Both the position numbers and the translations under genes were made by a program. A stretch of 64,000 nucleotides of DNA, from NCBI GenBank assembly GCA_046329555.1, contig JAXLUK010000003.1, positions 62,001 to 126,000 on the forward strand, written 5' to 3'. Source of the stretch: UBA1941 sp046329555. GTDB lineage: Bacteria; Bacteroidota; Bacteroidia; Chitinophagales; LD1. This document shows positions 51,397 to 59,959 of the stretch, piece after piece. The notes below the pieces were generated by a model. That model made no database searches and was not told where the DNA came from. It saw nothing but the letters and a program-made list of their open reading frames with translations. Positions within the stretch are counted from its first letter, which is position 1, and each line of letters opens with the position of its first letter.

Positions 51397-51867
51397 TTAA
51401 TTCGGGTTAACAGGAATATCTATTTGCGAAATTCCTGAGCAACTTTTGACGTATACAATTGTGGTGTCTGTTTTCAATGGATTCACAGCGATTACCCGCG
51501 ATCGTGTTTCCTCTTTCCCCAGTACATTATTGATAGACACATTACCAAAATCTGTTGTATGAACTTGGTCTGTGGTAATAAATCCTCCATGGCCTTCTTT
51601 CTGTGCTATCACTTCAGCATTTGCCACGGGCTGGTGAGCTGGCCCGGTTGTTTTGATATAAATAGAGATTGTACTAGAAGTGGTTGGCTTGGTAATACAT
51701 GGCGGATCGGGATTTCCGCCTATATTAAACTCATTTCGAAACAAAGGAGAAATTTTTGATATATCCTTCAATTTTGCCAATACTTCATCGCTAAATCTAA
51801 GGCCGATCCCTAAACCAAACAGGCCGCTTAGAAAGAAAATCATGAGAATACTTCTGGAGTTTACCAT
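51397..51867 (-). CDS. Membrane-anchored Ig-like protein (tandem paralog A)
   Basis: A 156-residue protein with an anchor near the N-terminus (ILMIFFLSGLFGLGIGL), a linker and a domain starting PDPPCITK. The end reads RVIAVNPLKTDTTIVYVKSC, nearly identical to the next gene. Its middle (PVANAEVIAQKEGHGGFITTDQ) resembles a carboxypeptidase-regulatory-like fold. Divergent from the adenylate cyclase. Confidence 0.75.
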   Translation of the reverse strand: MVNSRSILMIFFLSGLFGLGIGLRFSDEVLAKLKDISKISPLFRNEFNIGGNPDPPCITKPTTSSTISIYIKTTGPAHQPVANAEVIAQKEGHGGFITTDQVHTTDFGNVSINNVLGKEETRSRVIAVNPLKTDTTIVYVKSCSGISQIDIPVNPN

Positions 51868-51917
51868 AGTAGTTGCAATTTGATATTACTTTTAAAGCTA
51901 TACTTTTATTTTAAATC

Positions 51918-53654
51918 ATGAGTAGCGGTACTTTGGAGCAGCGGTTAGCACATGCGTTGCAATTAGCAGCAACCAGGCCAACGCAGGCATTGACTATCCT
52001 TAAATCTATTAAGCCGCATCACCTCAACGAGCATATCGGACATTGGTCGACCGCTGAAAGAATCAGGGGTATTGCCAACAATGTTTTAGGTCATTCAGAT
52101 CTGGCATTTCAGCATTTTGAGCATGCCTTATCAGGTTTTCAGCAGATTAATGATCAGAACGGTGTTGCAGCCGCCTATTCCGGAATGGGCAATGTGCTAT
52201 TTGCGAAAATGAACTATGAGCAAAGTGCGAAGATGCATCTGATGGCGCTGCGCATCAGGGAAATTGAAAAAGATAAACGCGGGTTAATCGGCACCTATAT
52301 CAACCTAGGAAATGCGTATCAAAGAAGTGCCAACTTAAAGCTAGCCGCGAAGATGTTTTTACAAGCTTTATCGCTAAGCCGTAGATTACAAGAATATGGG
52401 CTATATGCCCATTGTTGCCTGGCCTATTCGAATTTGTTGTTAGATAGAAAGCAGTACCGGAGGGCAGAACATCATCTCAAGGAAATCTTTAGGATTCATA
52501 AAGGAAATCTTGACGATTTTACCCTCGCAACTACCTCGAACAATTTGGGCATCGTGCTAACCAGAACCGGGCGCCACAAAACGGGTAGAAAGTACTTGCA
52601 AACTGCCCTTGAAGCCAGTAAGCGAGCCGGATTGTTAGATGAAGAAGTGAGGGCATCCATAAATTTATCAGAAGCCTTGTTAGCAGGAAATGAAATAGCC
52701 GCAGCCCGCAGGCAACTAGAAGCTATTCTACCGGTAACCCGTAAAAAAAGATTTCGGGAATCGCATATGATTGCGCTCAGGCGCCTATCCGACATTTTCG
52801 CGGCCGAAGGGGATCACAAGCAAGCGCTTAGGCTATTCAAAAACTATTACAATTTGATTCACCAACATGCCCGTGAGGAGAATGTAGAAGCGTTGAACAG
52901 GGCCAGAGCGCGTTACGAGTTAGATCGTAAACAGCGGGAAAAAGAACTATTCAAACTGAAGAATGTAGATCTGAAAAATGCATTGCGAAAGCTGGATGAA
53001 GAAAAAAAGAAGGCGGATCACTTATTACGCAATATTCTACCCGATGATGTTGCCAATGATTTAAAGAAGAACGGCAAATCTGATATCCGGCACTATGAAG
53101 AGGTCACTATCGTATTTGCTGACATCAAAGGATTCACCAGTATCAGCGAAAGAGAAACGCCTGAGATGCTGGTCAACGAATTAGATTATTGCTTCCGGCA
53201 GTTCGATGCGATTATGGAAAAATACGGTCTTGAAAAAATTAAAACCATTGGCGATGCCTATATGTGCGCTTGTGGGTTACCTCAACCCAGGCGTGATCAT
53301 GCGCTGCGTGCGGTGCGAGCTTCCGTTGACATGATGGGGTTTATGCAGCATCGATATCGCGAACGCAGCAAGCTGGGGCAATTCGCATTTGAATTGCGCA
53401 TTGGTATTAACACAGGACCGGTGATTGCCGGTATTATCGGCGTAAAGAAATTCGCCTATGATATTTGGGGTGATAGCGTGAACATAGCGGCCCGAATGGA
53501 ACAAACTAGCGAAGCCGGGCAAATCAACATTTCTGCCACTACATACAACAAAATTAAGCGATACTACGCTTGCCAGTACCGGGGTGAAATTGAAGCGAAA
53601 AACCGGGGGAAACTGAAAATGTATTTCCTTACAAAGAATTTAAAAAAGCGATAA
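51918..53654 (+). CDS. TPR-containing class III adenylate cyclase
   Basis: A 578-residue cytoplasmic protein. Residues about 10-320 are six to eight tetratricopeptide repeats, followed by a coiled coil (about 325-370) and a class III cyclase domain (about 385-570). Metal aspartates are D402 (VFADIKGFT) and D446 (TIGDAYM). The base-specifying residues K442 and D515 (YDIWGDSVN) indicate ATP; N522 and R526 are the transition-state pair. It should make cAMP as a dimer. No histidine kinase or effector gene is adjacent. It overlaps the convergent di-heme gene by 26 bp. Confidence 0.93.
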   Translation: MSSGTLEQRLAHALQLAATRPTQALTILKSIKPHHLNEHIGHWSTAERIRGIANNVLGHSDLAFQHFEHALSGFQQINDQNGVAAAYSGMGNVLFAKMNYEQSAKMHLMALRIREIEKDKRGLIGTYINLGNAYQRSANLKLAAKMFLQALSLSRRLQEYGLYAHCCLAYSNLLLDRKQYRRAEHHLKEIFRIHKGNLDDFTLATTSNNLGIVLTRTGRHKTGRKYLQTALEASKRAGLLDEEVRASINLSEALLAGNEIAAARRQLEAILPVTRKKRFRESHMIALRRLSDIFAAEGDHKQALRLFKNYYNLIHQHAREENVEALNRARARYELDRKQREKELFKLKNVDLKNALRKLDEEKKKADHLLRNILPDDVANDLKKNGKSDIRHYEEVTIVFADIKGFTSISERETPEMLVNELDYCFRQFDAIMEKYGLEKIKTIGDAYMCACGLPQPRRDHALRAVRASVDMMGFMQHRYRERSKLGQFAFELRIGINTGPVIAGIIGVKKFAYDIWGDSVNIAARMEQTSEAGQINISATTYNKIKRYYACQYRGEIEAKNRGKLKMYFLTKNLKKR

Positions 53655-55008
53655 GCTGCTGTCTTGATTGGGCATTTAGTTTCACAAATCCCTGCATCGC
53701 TGCCGTACCCTCACCACCATGCCATAAAATGGCTTCTTCAAGACTTTTTGCACGGCCATCATGTAGGAAGTTACTATGTCCGTTAACCACTTCTGTAAGT
53801 CCGATTCCCCACAAAGGCGCCGTGCGCCACTCACTGCCTGATGCCTTATAATCAGTGCGATTATCTGCCAAACCTGCTCCCATATCATGCAGTAGCAAAT
53901 CGGTATAAGGTTGAATCCGCTGATTGGACAATTCCGGGAAAGCAACATTCGTAGCTGTTACCATGGATGGGATGTGACATTTAGCACAACCCAGGTCAGT
54001 GAATAGTTTCTTTCCAGCCAGCACATTGGCATCACTCACATTTCGACGAGCCGGAACCATGAGCGTTCTCATATAAAACGCTACACTGTATAAGGTACTA
54101 TCATTCACTTCGGGTGCAACCATGGTTCTATCTTCTTGCGGCTGCCCGGCAGCATTGTCCATATTAAAGAAAGAAGTGGTAACGCCCATGTCTCCGTTAT
54201 AAGCGCCAGCAGATTGCTGCAGTAACGAGGGTTGCGAAGCCTTCCAACCAAAACGCCCTAAAGCCAATTTCTTTTCGTGCACATCCCAAACCCAATTGGC
54301 TTTGCCGCTAATGCCATCGCCATCTTTATCTGATTCATCTTCACGACTCAAAATAGTTGATACATCCACAGCTTCCAGCAATCCCAGGCCGAACACAGGC
54401 GCGGCCATACGCGGAGAGATCCGCATTCCGCCGGGAATTGGCGCATATGGTTGCACCACTTGGTACGTTGGCTGGTGCAGCAGATAGTTGCTGCCATCTG
54501 CGTATTGGCCACTTTGATCCTGATATACAATTTGCACCTTACATTCAGGCTGAACACCAACAATAGCGCGGGTTTGCAACTGCAAACCATAGCCAGAAAC
54601 CGGAAGTGGCGCGCCGTGTTCCCCATAACCATCCATACTACATCTGAATAACATACCCTCTAATTGCTCGGTGCCGGAAGACGGCTTTCCGCGCCCATCG
54701 TTCACATGGCAGGAAATACAACTGACATGATTATAGAGCGGCCCCAGACCTGGATTAACGGGTGCAGGAGCACTTACAAATTTTGCAGAAAAAGCCCGGT
54801 CCCCTACTTCGTGATTAAAAGAACCAAATGATGCTAATGGAAAAGCATGAGCATAAGCCGAAGCGCCGGCATCAAACACCGTCATGCTTCCGCCGCTTAA
54901 TCTTTCATCGTAATCATCTTCTGCAAATGGCCGTGGTTTAGAGCAAGCGGCCAAAAGAAGTATTGCGATGCACGAAAAAATAGTAAAACGCTTTATCAAA
55001 CACCTCAT
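53629..55008 (-). CDS. Di-heme c-type lipoprotein (thiol-oxidoreductase family)
   Basis: A 459-residue lipoprotein (lipobox LLAAC, Cys22) with two c-type heme sites: CISCH (97-101) and CAKCH (341-345). The arrangement and the PVFGLGLLEAVD and DGDGISGKANWVW segments match the di-heme oxidoreductase family that accompanies imelysin genes. It likely transfers electrons in the periplasm. It is the last gene of a four-gene operon, overlapping imelysin by 4 bp. Confidence 0.9.
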   Translation of the reverse strand: MRCLIKRFTIFSCIAILLLAACSKPRPFAEDDYDERLSGGSMTVFDAGASAYAHAFPLASFGSFNHEVGDRAFSAKFVSAPAPVNPGLGPLYNHVSCISCHVNDGRGKPSSGTEQLEGMLFRCSMDGYGEHGAPLPVSGYGLQLQTRAIVGVQPECKVQIVYQDQSGQYADGSNYLLHQPTYQVVQPYAPIPGGMRISPRMAAPVFGLGLLEAVDVSTILSREDESDKDGDGISGKANWVWDVHEKKLALGRFGWKASQPSLLQQSAGAYNGDMGVTTSFFNMDNAAGQPQEDRTMVAPEVNDSTLYSVAFYMRTLMVPARRNVSDANVLAGKKLFTDLGCAKCHIPSMVTATNVAFPELSNQRIQPYTDLLLHDMGAGLADNRTDYKASGSEWRTAPLWGIGLTEVVNGHSNFLHDGRAKSLEEAILWHGGEGTAAMQGFVKLNAQSRQQLIAFLNSL

Positions 55009-56075
55009 TTCACATGCTGTTGAATCAATGGTAATAAGTCATCGGATAGGGTGCTACCCAGTTTTCTTATAGCTTGTTGCGCCGCCAAAACTTGCGTTTG
55101 ATGAGAAATAATGGCATCACCAAAGGGTACAGGAACCGCCTCGATGCTTGCAATGGCCACCGCAATTTCTGATTGAATGCGCGCATCCAGAGATGCATTT
55201 GTTTCATGTACAAATGCTGATAACCCACTACCCTTTGTTTGCCCTAATTGACCCATGTACACATTTTGAACCGAACGAATATTGTTGGCGAAATCCACCC
55301 AGGAATTTTTACTGTAAGGCGACTCTTCTTTCGTTGGTTCCTGTTGACTGAAAGGCTCTTCTATTTTTCCATCGGCAACTTCTTCACAAATTCCGCTAAT
55401 ACCATTGACCAATTCTTCAAATGCAGCGCGCTTTGTTGGATAAATTCCGCCTGAAACAGGATTCAGTAGGTGCTGCAAATACGATTTTCCGGTAGATAAG
55501 TCATAGGCAGCGTACAAATCGTCTATGGCTCTTCCCAAATCGTTACTTAAAACAGTGAGATAGATCCACTCTCTTGCCGTCAGTGCAGCCGGTTGACGAT
55601 TACCATCTGTACCCCAAAGCAGGTATTCGATAGGATGGTAGCCCTTCAGTGCATCATCCAAAGTTGTTAGCAAAGAATCCGTGATTGGTACGGTATCATT
55701 CAGCATGGCTGTCATATCAGTAAAATTAATGGGCCAAGTATCGGTGCGCGGATCGTAACCCGAAGTGCTTACCGGTCCCCACAAAAAGCCTTCACATTGC
55801 TCCCAGGCCGCGCGAACCGCGCGCCATTGTACACGAGCCGCTTCCTGATGCGCCTGATCAGGCTGAGCAACATAGGCGCTGATACTATTTTTGAAAATAT
55901 CAGATTGCGTTTTCAATGCCTGAAAACTGCCGTGAACAACAACCACCGAAACATCATGTAAAACCTTTCCACTCAATTCATCCAAATTGGCAACCTGTTC
56001 GTTTTTCCTACAGCCCTGTTGCGTTACCAATATGAGCAGCAACAGCAACATCCATCTTTTATTCATCGTTGTCAT
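55005..56075 (-). CDS. Imelysin-family lipoprotein
   Basis: A 356-residue periplasmic lipoprotein (Cys22). It has the GxHxxE motif at G145-H147-E150 (KGYHPIEYLLWG), the signature of imelysins (IrpA/ICMP), which are linked to iron handling and, despite the name, are not established as peptidases. It is placed between a Rieske protein gene (ATGA overlap) and a di-heme gene. An alternative start 9 bp later is possible. Confidence 0.92.
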   Translation of the reverse strand: MTTMNKRWMLLLLLILVTQQGCRKNEQVANLDELSGKVLHDVSVVVVHGSFQALKTQSDIFKNSISAYVAQPDQAHQEAARVQWRAVRAAWEQCEGFLWGPVSTSGYDPRTDTWPINFTDMTAMLNDTVPITDSLLTTLDDALKGYHPIEYLLWGTDGNRQPAALTAREWIYLTVLSNDLGRAIDDLYAAYDLSTGKSYLQHLLNPVSGGIYPTKRAAFEELVNGISGICEEVADGKIEEPFSQQEPTKEESPYSKNSWVDFANNIRSVQNVYMGQLGQTKGSGLSAFVHETNASLDARIQSEIAVAIASIEAVPVPFGDAIISHQTQVLAAQQAIRKLGSTLSDDLLPLIQQHVK

Positions 56076-56500
56076 GCAGTTTTAATTTTGAGTGCATCAT
56101 GTTCTTCTTTTACCTCAAAGCGGCGCAGATTCACAGAAGCCGGACCTTGTAAAACCTCGCCGGTTAGGTTGAACCTACTGCCATGCGAATTGCAGAATAT
56201 TTGAGTTCCGCTTAAATACACCGGACTATTCTCGTGCGTACACTGCATATACAAAGCACGCCAGCCCTCATTTTCGCGAATGAGCAGGATATCGTATTCC
56301 AAATTATCATCCCGTACAATATGGGTGGGAAGATTGGGATCAAGGCGGTTTCTGAAGATGGTTATCCATCCTTGTTCAGACTGCGCCTTTAAAATACCCG
56401 CAGGCGTTTTACACGCTTGAAGCAGCGCTGCACTCCAACCCATTGCTGCTATAGCACCACAACCTGCGCAGGATTGCCGGATAAATGATCTTCTGTTCAT
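56072..56500 (-). CDS. Rieske [2Fe-2S] protein with Tat-like signal
   Basis: A 142-residue protein. The N-terminus MNRRSFIRQS has a twin-arginine motif and the hydrophobic stretch ends LLQAC (Cys30), so it may be a Tat-exported lipoprotein. Cluster ligands are C87-x-H89 and C103-x2-H106 (QCTHENSP and FCNSHGSRFNLTGE). It probably passes electrons within the imelysin/di-heme operon. It lies 3 bp downstream of the porin-like gene. Confidence 0.9.
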   Translation of the reverse strand: MNRRSFIRQSCAGCGAIAAMGWSAALLQACKTPAGILKAQSEQGWITIFRNRLDPNLPTHIVRDDNLEYDILLIRENEGWRALYMQCTHENSPVYLSGTQIFCNSHGSRFNLTGEVLQGPASVNLRRFEVKEEHDALKIKTA

Positions 56501-56503
56501 TGA

Positions 56504-57751
56504 TTAGAAATTATAACCAACGCCGATTTGTAAAATATGATTGGCATTCTGATATGGCAATTGTTGCGGAAAAGGATTAATGATTAAGGCGGGATTAGGA
56601 TTGTCGGTATGGCGCCATTGGTAATTCAGTTTAATTATTACCGGACGGATTGGTTGATAGGCTACACCCGCTGTGAGATACATTTGCCGGTTGGTACCTG
56701 TTTTGATGCCGTTTTCAGGAACGGTTTGATTAAGGTCTAAAATTTCGAATCGTACATAGGGCACCAGGCTGCGATCACTGCGAATAGTTTTAACAGGATA
56801 AAAAAGGTTGTAGCCCAATTCACCGTAAGCGCCCCAGGCCGAGGATGGCGTGTTATTGGCGTAGGCGCGATTAACTTTGTAGGCATCCGGAACCCAGAAT
56901 GCAGCGTAAATGGCTTTAGCATAGAATCCATAACCGCTGTATTGAATGTTTCCTTCTACCAATACAACCGGTGTTCCAAAAATGCCCGTTGATAGTTGCA
57001 GGCTATCTGCTGTTCTTCTGCTCACGCCAACAGCACCTCCATAGTACCCCGATATTTGCGCTCTTATCCCGTTCATCGTGTAGGATACGGCACCGGTTAC
57101 TGCCAAATTTTTTGAGGGTGCCTGTGCACCGAGGCCTCTACCCTCACTGATACCTGAACCGTTACTGAAGCGGGCAGCATTCAAACCATTTAAAATGGAA
57201 AGATTGTATTGGAAGCCCGGTATTTTAGGGATAGCACCATTAAGTCCAATCCCTATCTCGCGCCAGGTAGTTGGAATGATTAGCGTTTCCACCGCGGGCC
57301 GGTCAACGCTCCAATAATTAGTAGGCAAGTGGTTTTCGTTCATCATGCCAATACGCGGCAGAAACAAGCCCGCCGTGATATAGATGTCGCGGTTTAAACC
57401 AAAACGTAAAAAGGCCTGCTCAATAGAAATTTCACCAGTGAAACGAGACGCTTCAATGACCGCATTCTCTATTTCAATTTCCGAGAAAAATGAAATTCGC
57501 TTATTAAACCGATGCCCTACAAAAAGCACTAATCGCTGCAACGTAGCTTGTCCGCTTCCCTGCGTAAAGTTGTATTGATATTTAGCCTCGCCGTATGAAC
57601 CCAAATAAGTTTTGCGGCCGATATTGGCTGTAGATGCCGCCAATGAATCTTCTGCAGTAAGAAATTGGTTAATAATCTGCATCTGCCCGTCGGCCACTCC
57701 GCCGGTTATCAGGAAAAGGACAAAAATTGTTATGCGTAAAGCCTGCTTCAT
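56504..57751 (-). CDS. Porin-like outer-membrane protein
   Basis: A 415-residue protein with signal peptide ending GGVADGQ and many amphipathic strands (FSEIEIENAVIEASRF, YTAGLFLPRIGMMNENHLPTN type, YGELGYNLFYP). It ends ILQIGVGYNF with terminal Phe. It resembles phosphate/short-chain porins found before imelysin operons. The ATG at 57751 marks the signal peptide; an upstream ATG adds 18 residues. First gene of the iron-related operon. Confidence 0.75.
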   Translation of the reverse strand: MKQALRITIFVLFLITGGVADGQMQIINQFLTAEDSLAASTANIGRKTYLGSYGEAKYQYNFTQGSGQATLQRLVLFVGHRFNKRISFFSEIEIENAVIEASRFTGEISIEQAFLRFGLNRDIYITAGLFLPRIGMMNENHLPTNYWSVDRPAVETLIIPTTWREIGIGLNGAIPKIPGFQYNLSILNGLNAARFSNGSGISEGRGLGAQAPSKNLAVTGAVSYTMNGIRAQISGYYGGAVGVSRRTADSLQLSTGIFGTPVVLVEGNIQYSGYGFYAKAIYAAFWVPDAYKVNRAYANNTPSSAWGAYGELGYNLFYPVKTIRSDRSLVPYVRFEILDLNQTVPENGIKTGTNRQMYLTAGVAYQPIRPVIIKLNYQWRHTDNPNPALIINPFPQQLPYQNANHILQIGVGYNF

Positions 57752-57885
57752 CTTTAGATTTATTCTAAACAGCGGCAAACCTAAGAAGGAAAATGATTTA
57801 GACAAATTCTAATTAAATAAAATCCCCTGGTATATCACTCAATTTTCGATATGGGCTGAGTGCAACAACTTCTTACCTTTAGGGC

Positions 57886-58392
57886 ATGAAAAGAGGCCTG
57901 TTTTTTTGGTTTACGATGATGACGATTGCGTTATGTGCTCAGAAAGCGAGTAATCCTTCCAAATGCGATGTAATCAGGCAATTGTTAGCTGCTGCAGGCA
58001 GCGGTAAACTTGGTGCTGAAGCCCGGGAATCGATTCCGAATGACGATTTGGAGACGTGGCGGGCAGCCACAACGGTGCCGGGCGCATCGCGCTGCGTGAT
58101 TCAGGATGCGGTAACCACCAAGGCTTATACCGCTGAATATGGGGTAGTTTTTAGTGCAAAAGAAGATGCTGCATTAACCCAGCAATTCCACAATCTCACC
58201 AACGAATTTCGCAATTGTTTTAAGAGCGGATTTAAAGAAAATCCTATTGGTGCCAGCGACGGCTTGTTTAGGGGTTTACAATTTGAAGGGGTTGGCGCTT
58301 TCGCCAACGTAAACGTCAATTTTTTCCATATCTACAATCCGTCCGATAAACGACAGTATGTATCGATGACCATCATCTATGATCCGGATTGA
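57886..58392 (+). CDS. Secreted hypothetical protein
   Basis: A 168-residue protein with signal peptide MKRGLFFWFTMMTIALCAQ and a mature part with two cysteines in KCDVIRQ and SRCVIQD positions and a third in NCFKSG. It ends with strands NVNVNFFHIYNPSDKRQYV. No family is recognised. It is followed after 6 bp by the LytTR regulator and is probably cotranscribed. Confidence 0.68.
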   Translation: MKRGLFFWFTMMTIALCAQKASNPSKCDVIRQLLAAAGSGKLGAEARESIPNDDLETWRAATTVPGASRCVIQDAVTTKAYTAEYGVVFSAKEDAALTQQFHNLTNEFRNCFKSGFKENPIGASDGLFRGLQFEGVGAFANVNVNFFHIYNPSDKRQYVSMTIIYDPD

Positions 58393-58398
58393 TTGGCC

Positions 58399-59151
58399 AT
58401 GGAGGTTTTAGTTATAGAGGATGAGCCCTTGATTGCGCGAAATCTGATTAAACAAATCAGTGCAGTAGCGCCGGACATGACTATTGCAGCTTGTTTGGAA
58501 TCAGTTGCGGATGCTGTTCATTGGCTGAATACGCATCCTTTACCGGCTTTGATTTTTAGTGATATACAACTTGCAGACGGCGTATGTTTCGAGATATTCG
58601 AACGGGTACCTGTTCCAACACCCGTTATCTTTACAACAGCATACAACGAGTTCGCCATAAACGCTTTTCAGGTAAACAGTATTGATTACCTTTTAAAACC
58701 TATTGAGTTGGCTGCTTTACAACGTGCTATTAAGAAATTCAAAACGCGATATGCTTCGGCAACCACAGCCCCAGATTGGCTTCCGCTGTTGAACTACCTT
58801 CGTCAAAATTCCCATGGTTCACGAACGCGTTTTCTGGTGCACAGTGGTGATACCTTGATTCCTGTGTCGGCACAGGACGTGGTTAGCTTTACGAAAGAAA
58901 CACTGATATTTTTATCCACCCAAAAAGAAAAATTTATTACCGATTATGTATCCTTAGATGAATTGGAAGCGCAGTTGCCGGCGCATGAATTTTTCAGAGC
59001 CAATCGTCAAACGCTGATTCGATTAGATGCCGTTACACAAATTTCCAGGCATGTTACTGGAAAACTGGAAGTATTATTACAGAATGGTCAGCGTATTGAT
59101 GTGAGCAGAGAAAAGGCACAGGAATTTAAATCGCGGGTAGAAGGCGCTTAG
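58399..59151 (+). CDS. LytTR-family response regulator
   Basis: A 250-residue two-domain regulator. The receiver domain (1-120) has E7-D8 acidic residues, phosphoacceptor D55 (IFSDIQLADG) and K106-like lysine in YLLKPIE. The C-terminal LytTR DNA-binding domain (about 148-245) has FFRANRQTLIRLDAV. A TTG six bases upstream is possible, but ATG at 58399 is standard. No sensor kinase is adjacent; the kinase at 61923 is of a different type. Confidence 0.93.
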   Translation: MEVLVIEDEPLIARNLIKQISAVAPDMTIAACLESVADAVHWLNTHPLPALIFSDIQLADGVCFEIFERVPVPTPVIFTTAYNEFAINAFQVNSIDYLLKPIELAALQRAIKKFKTRYASATTAPDWLPLLNYLRQNSHGSRTRFLVHSGDTLIPVSAQDVVSFTKETLIFLSTQKEKFITDYVSLDELEAQLPAHEFFRANRQTLIRLDAVTQISRHVTGKLEVLLQNGQRIDVSREKAQEFKSRVEGA

Positions 59152-59549
59152 TGCGCAAAAATCACCAAATTGTTCATGGTGAAATTCCAAACCATCACCA
59201 CGCAAACCGCCATTAATTTCGACAGATAAAAATTGAAATTTAATTTCTCGTTGAATACGTAAATGAGCGCATTGGCAATCAGCAATCCAAACGACATCGA
59301 CAATCCAAATTTTACAAATTGCCATCCCACCTCGGTGTCATGGCTTTGAAAAGTCCACATTCTGTTCAAGGTAAAGTTATAGATAGCCGCAAACAAAAAG
59401 CCAAAAGAATTGGCAAGGTATTGGTTCAATTTGAACTTCTCTTTGGCGATATAAGTGATGGTGAAATCCATCACGAATGACGAAAAGCCGACAACACCGA
59501 ACTTGAAAATTTTCAGCGCTAAAGGTCCCGATAAAAACTCCGGTAGCAT
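59148..59549 (-). CDS. GtrA-family membrane protein
   Basis: A 133-residue protein with four predicted transmembrane helices and the GtrA pattern (FGVVGFSSFVMDFTITYI, NFTLNRMWTF, NFTMNNLVIF). GtrA-like proteins help move or flip lipid-linked sugars in cell-surface glycosylation. It overlaps the end of the LytTR gene by 4 bp. Confidence 0.9.
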   Translation of the reverse strand: MLPEFLSGPLALKIFKFGVVGFSSFVMDFTITYIAKEKFKLNQYLANSFGFLFAAIYNFTLNRMWTFQSHDTEVGWQFVKFGLSMSFGLLIANALIYVFNEKLNFNFYLSKLMAVCVVMVWNFTMNNLVIFAH

Positions 59550-59581
59550 GGGAGCGCAAATATGCTTTTTTTAAAAGAAAC

Positions 59582-59959
59582 TCAGGCTTCCCGGAAATTG
59601 TCGATAAAGGCAAAAGCCCATCCCAATAAGAAACACACCCCTCCTATTGGCGTAAGAGGGCCTAACCACCGCATCGGCAAACCCAGAAATGGTGCGGTTG
59701 CCAGCAAATACAAGGATCCGGAAAAAAGCAAAACACCCAGAATAAAAAACAAGGCAGAGCGCCTGGCGGCGATGCTTCCCGTTCTTAATACCAGCCATCC
59801 CGCCAATACGTGAAAAAACTGGTAATGTACGCCCTTCTCATAAATTTCTTTTTGGTGAGGATCCAGAATATCACGCAAACCGTGAGCGCCAAAAGCGCCA
59901 ATTACTACGGCCGCAAATCCCAATATCATCAGGGTGCTTTTCAGGTTTTTTTCTGTCAT
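59582..59959 (-). CDS. DUF423 (YgdD-like) membrane protein
   Basis: A 125-residue protein with four hydrophobic segments and the family signature AFGAHGLRDIL near the N-terminus and LTPIGGVCFLLGWAF near the C-terminus. Inner-membrane protein of unknown function. Its start overlaps the mrp stop by 4 bp (ATGA). Confidence 0.88.
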   Translation of the reverse strand: MTEKNLKSTLMILGFAAVVIGAFGAHGLRDILDPHQKEIYEKGVHYQFFHVLAGWLVLRTGSIAARRSALFFILGVLLFSGSLYLLATAPFLGLPMRWLGPLTPIGGVCFLLGWAFAFIDNFREA

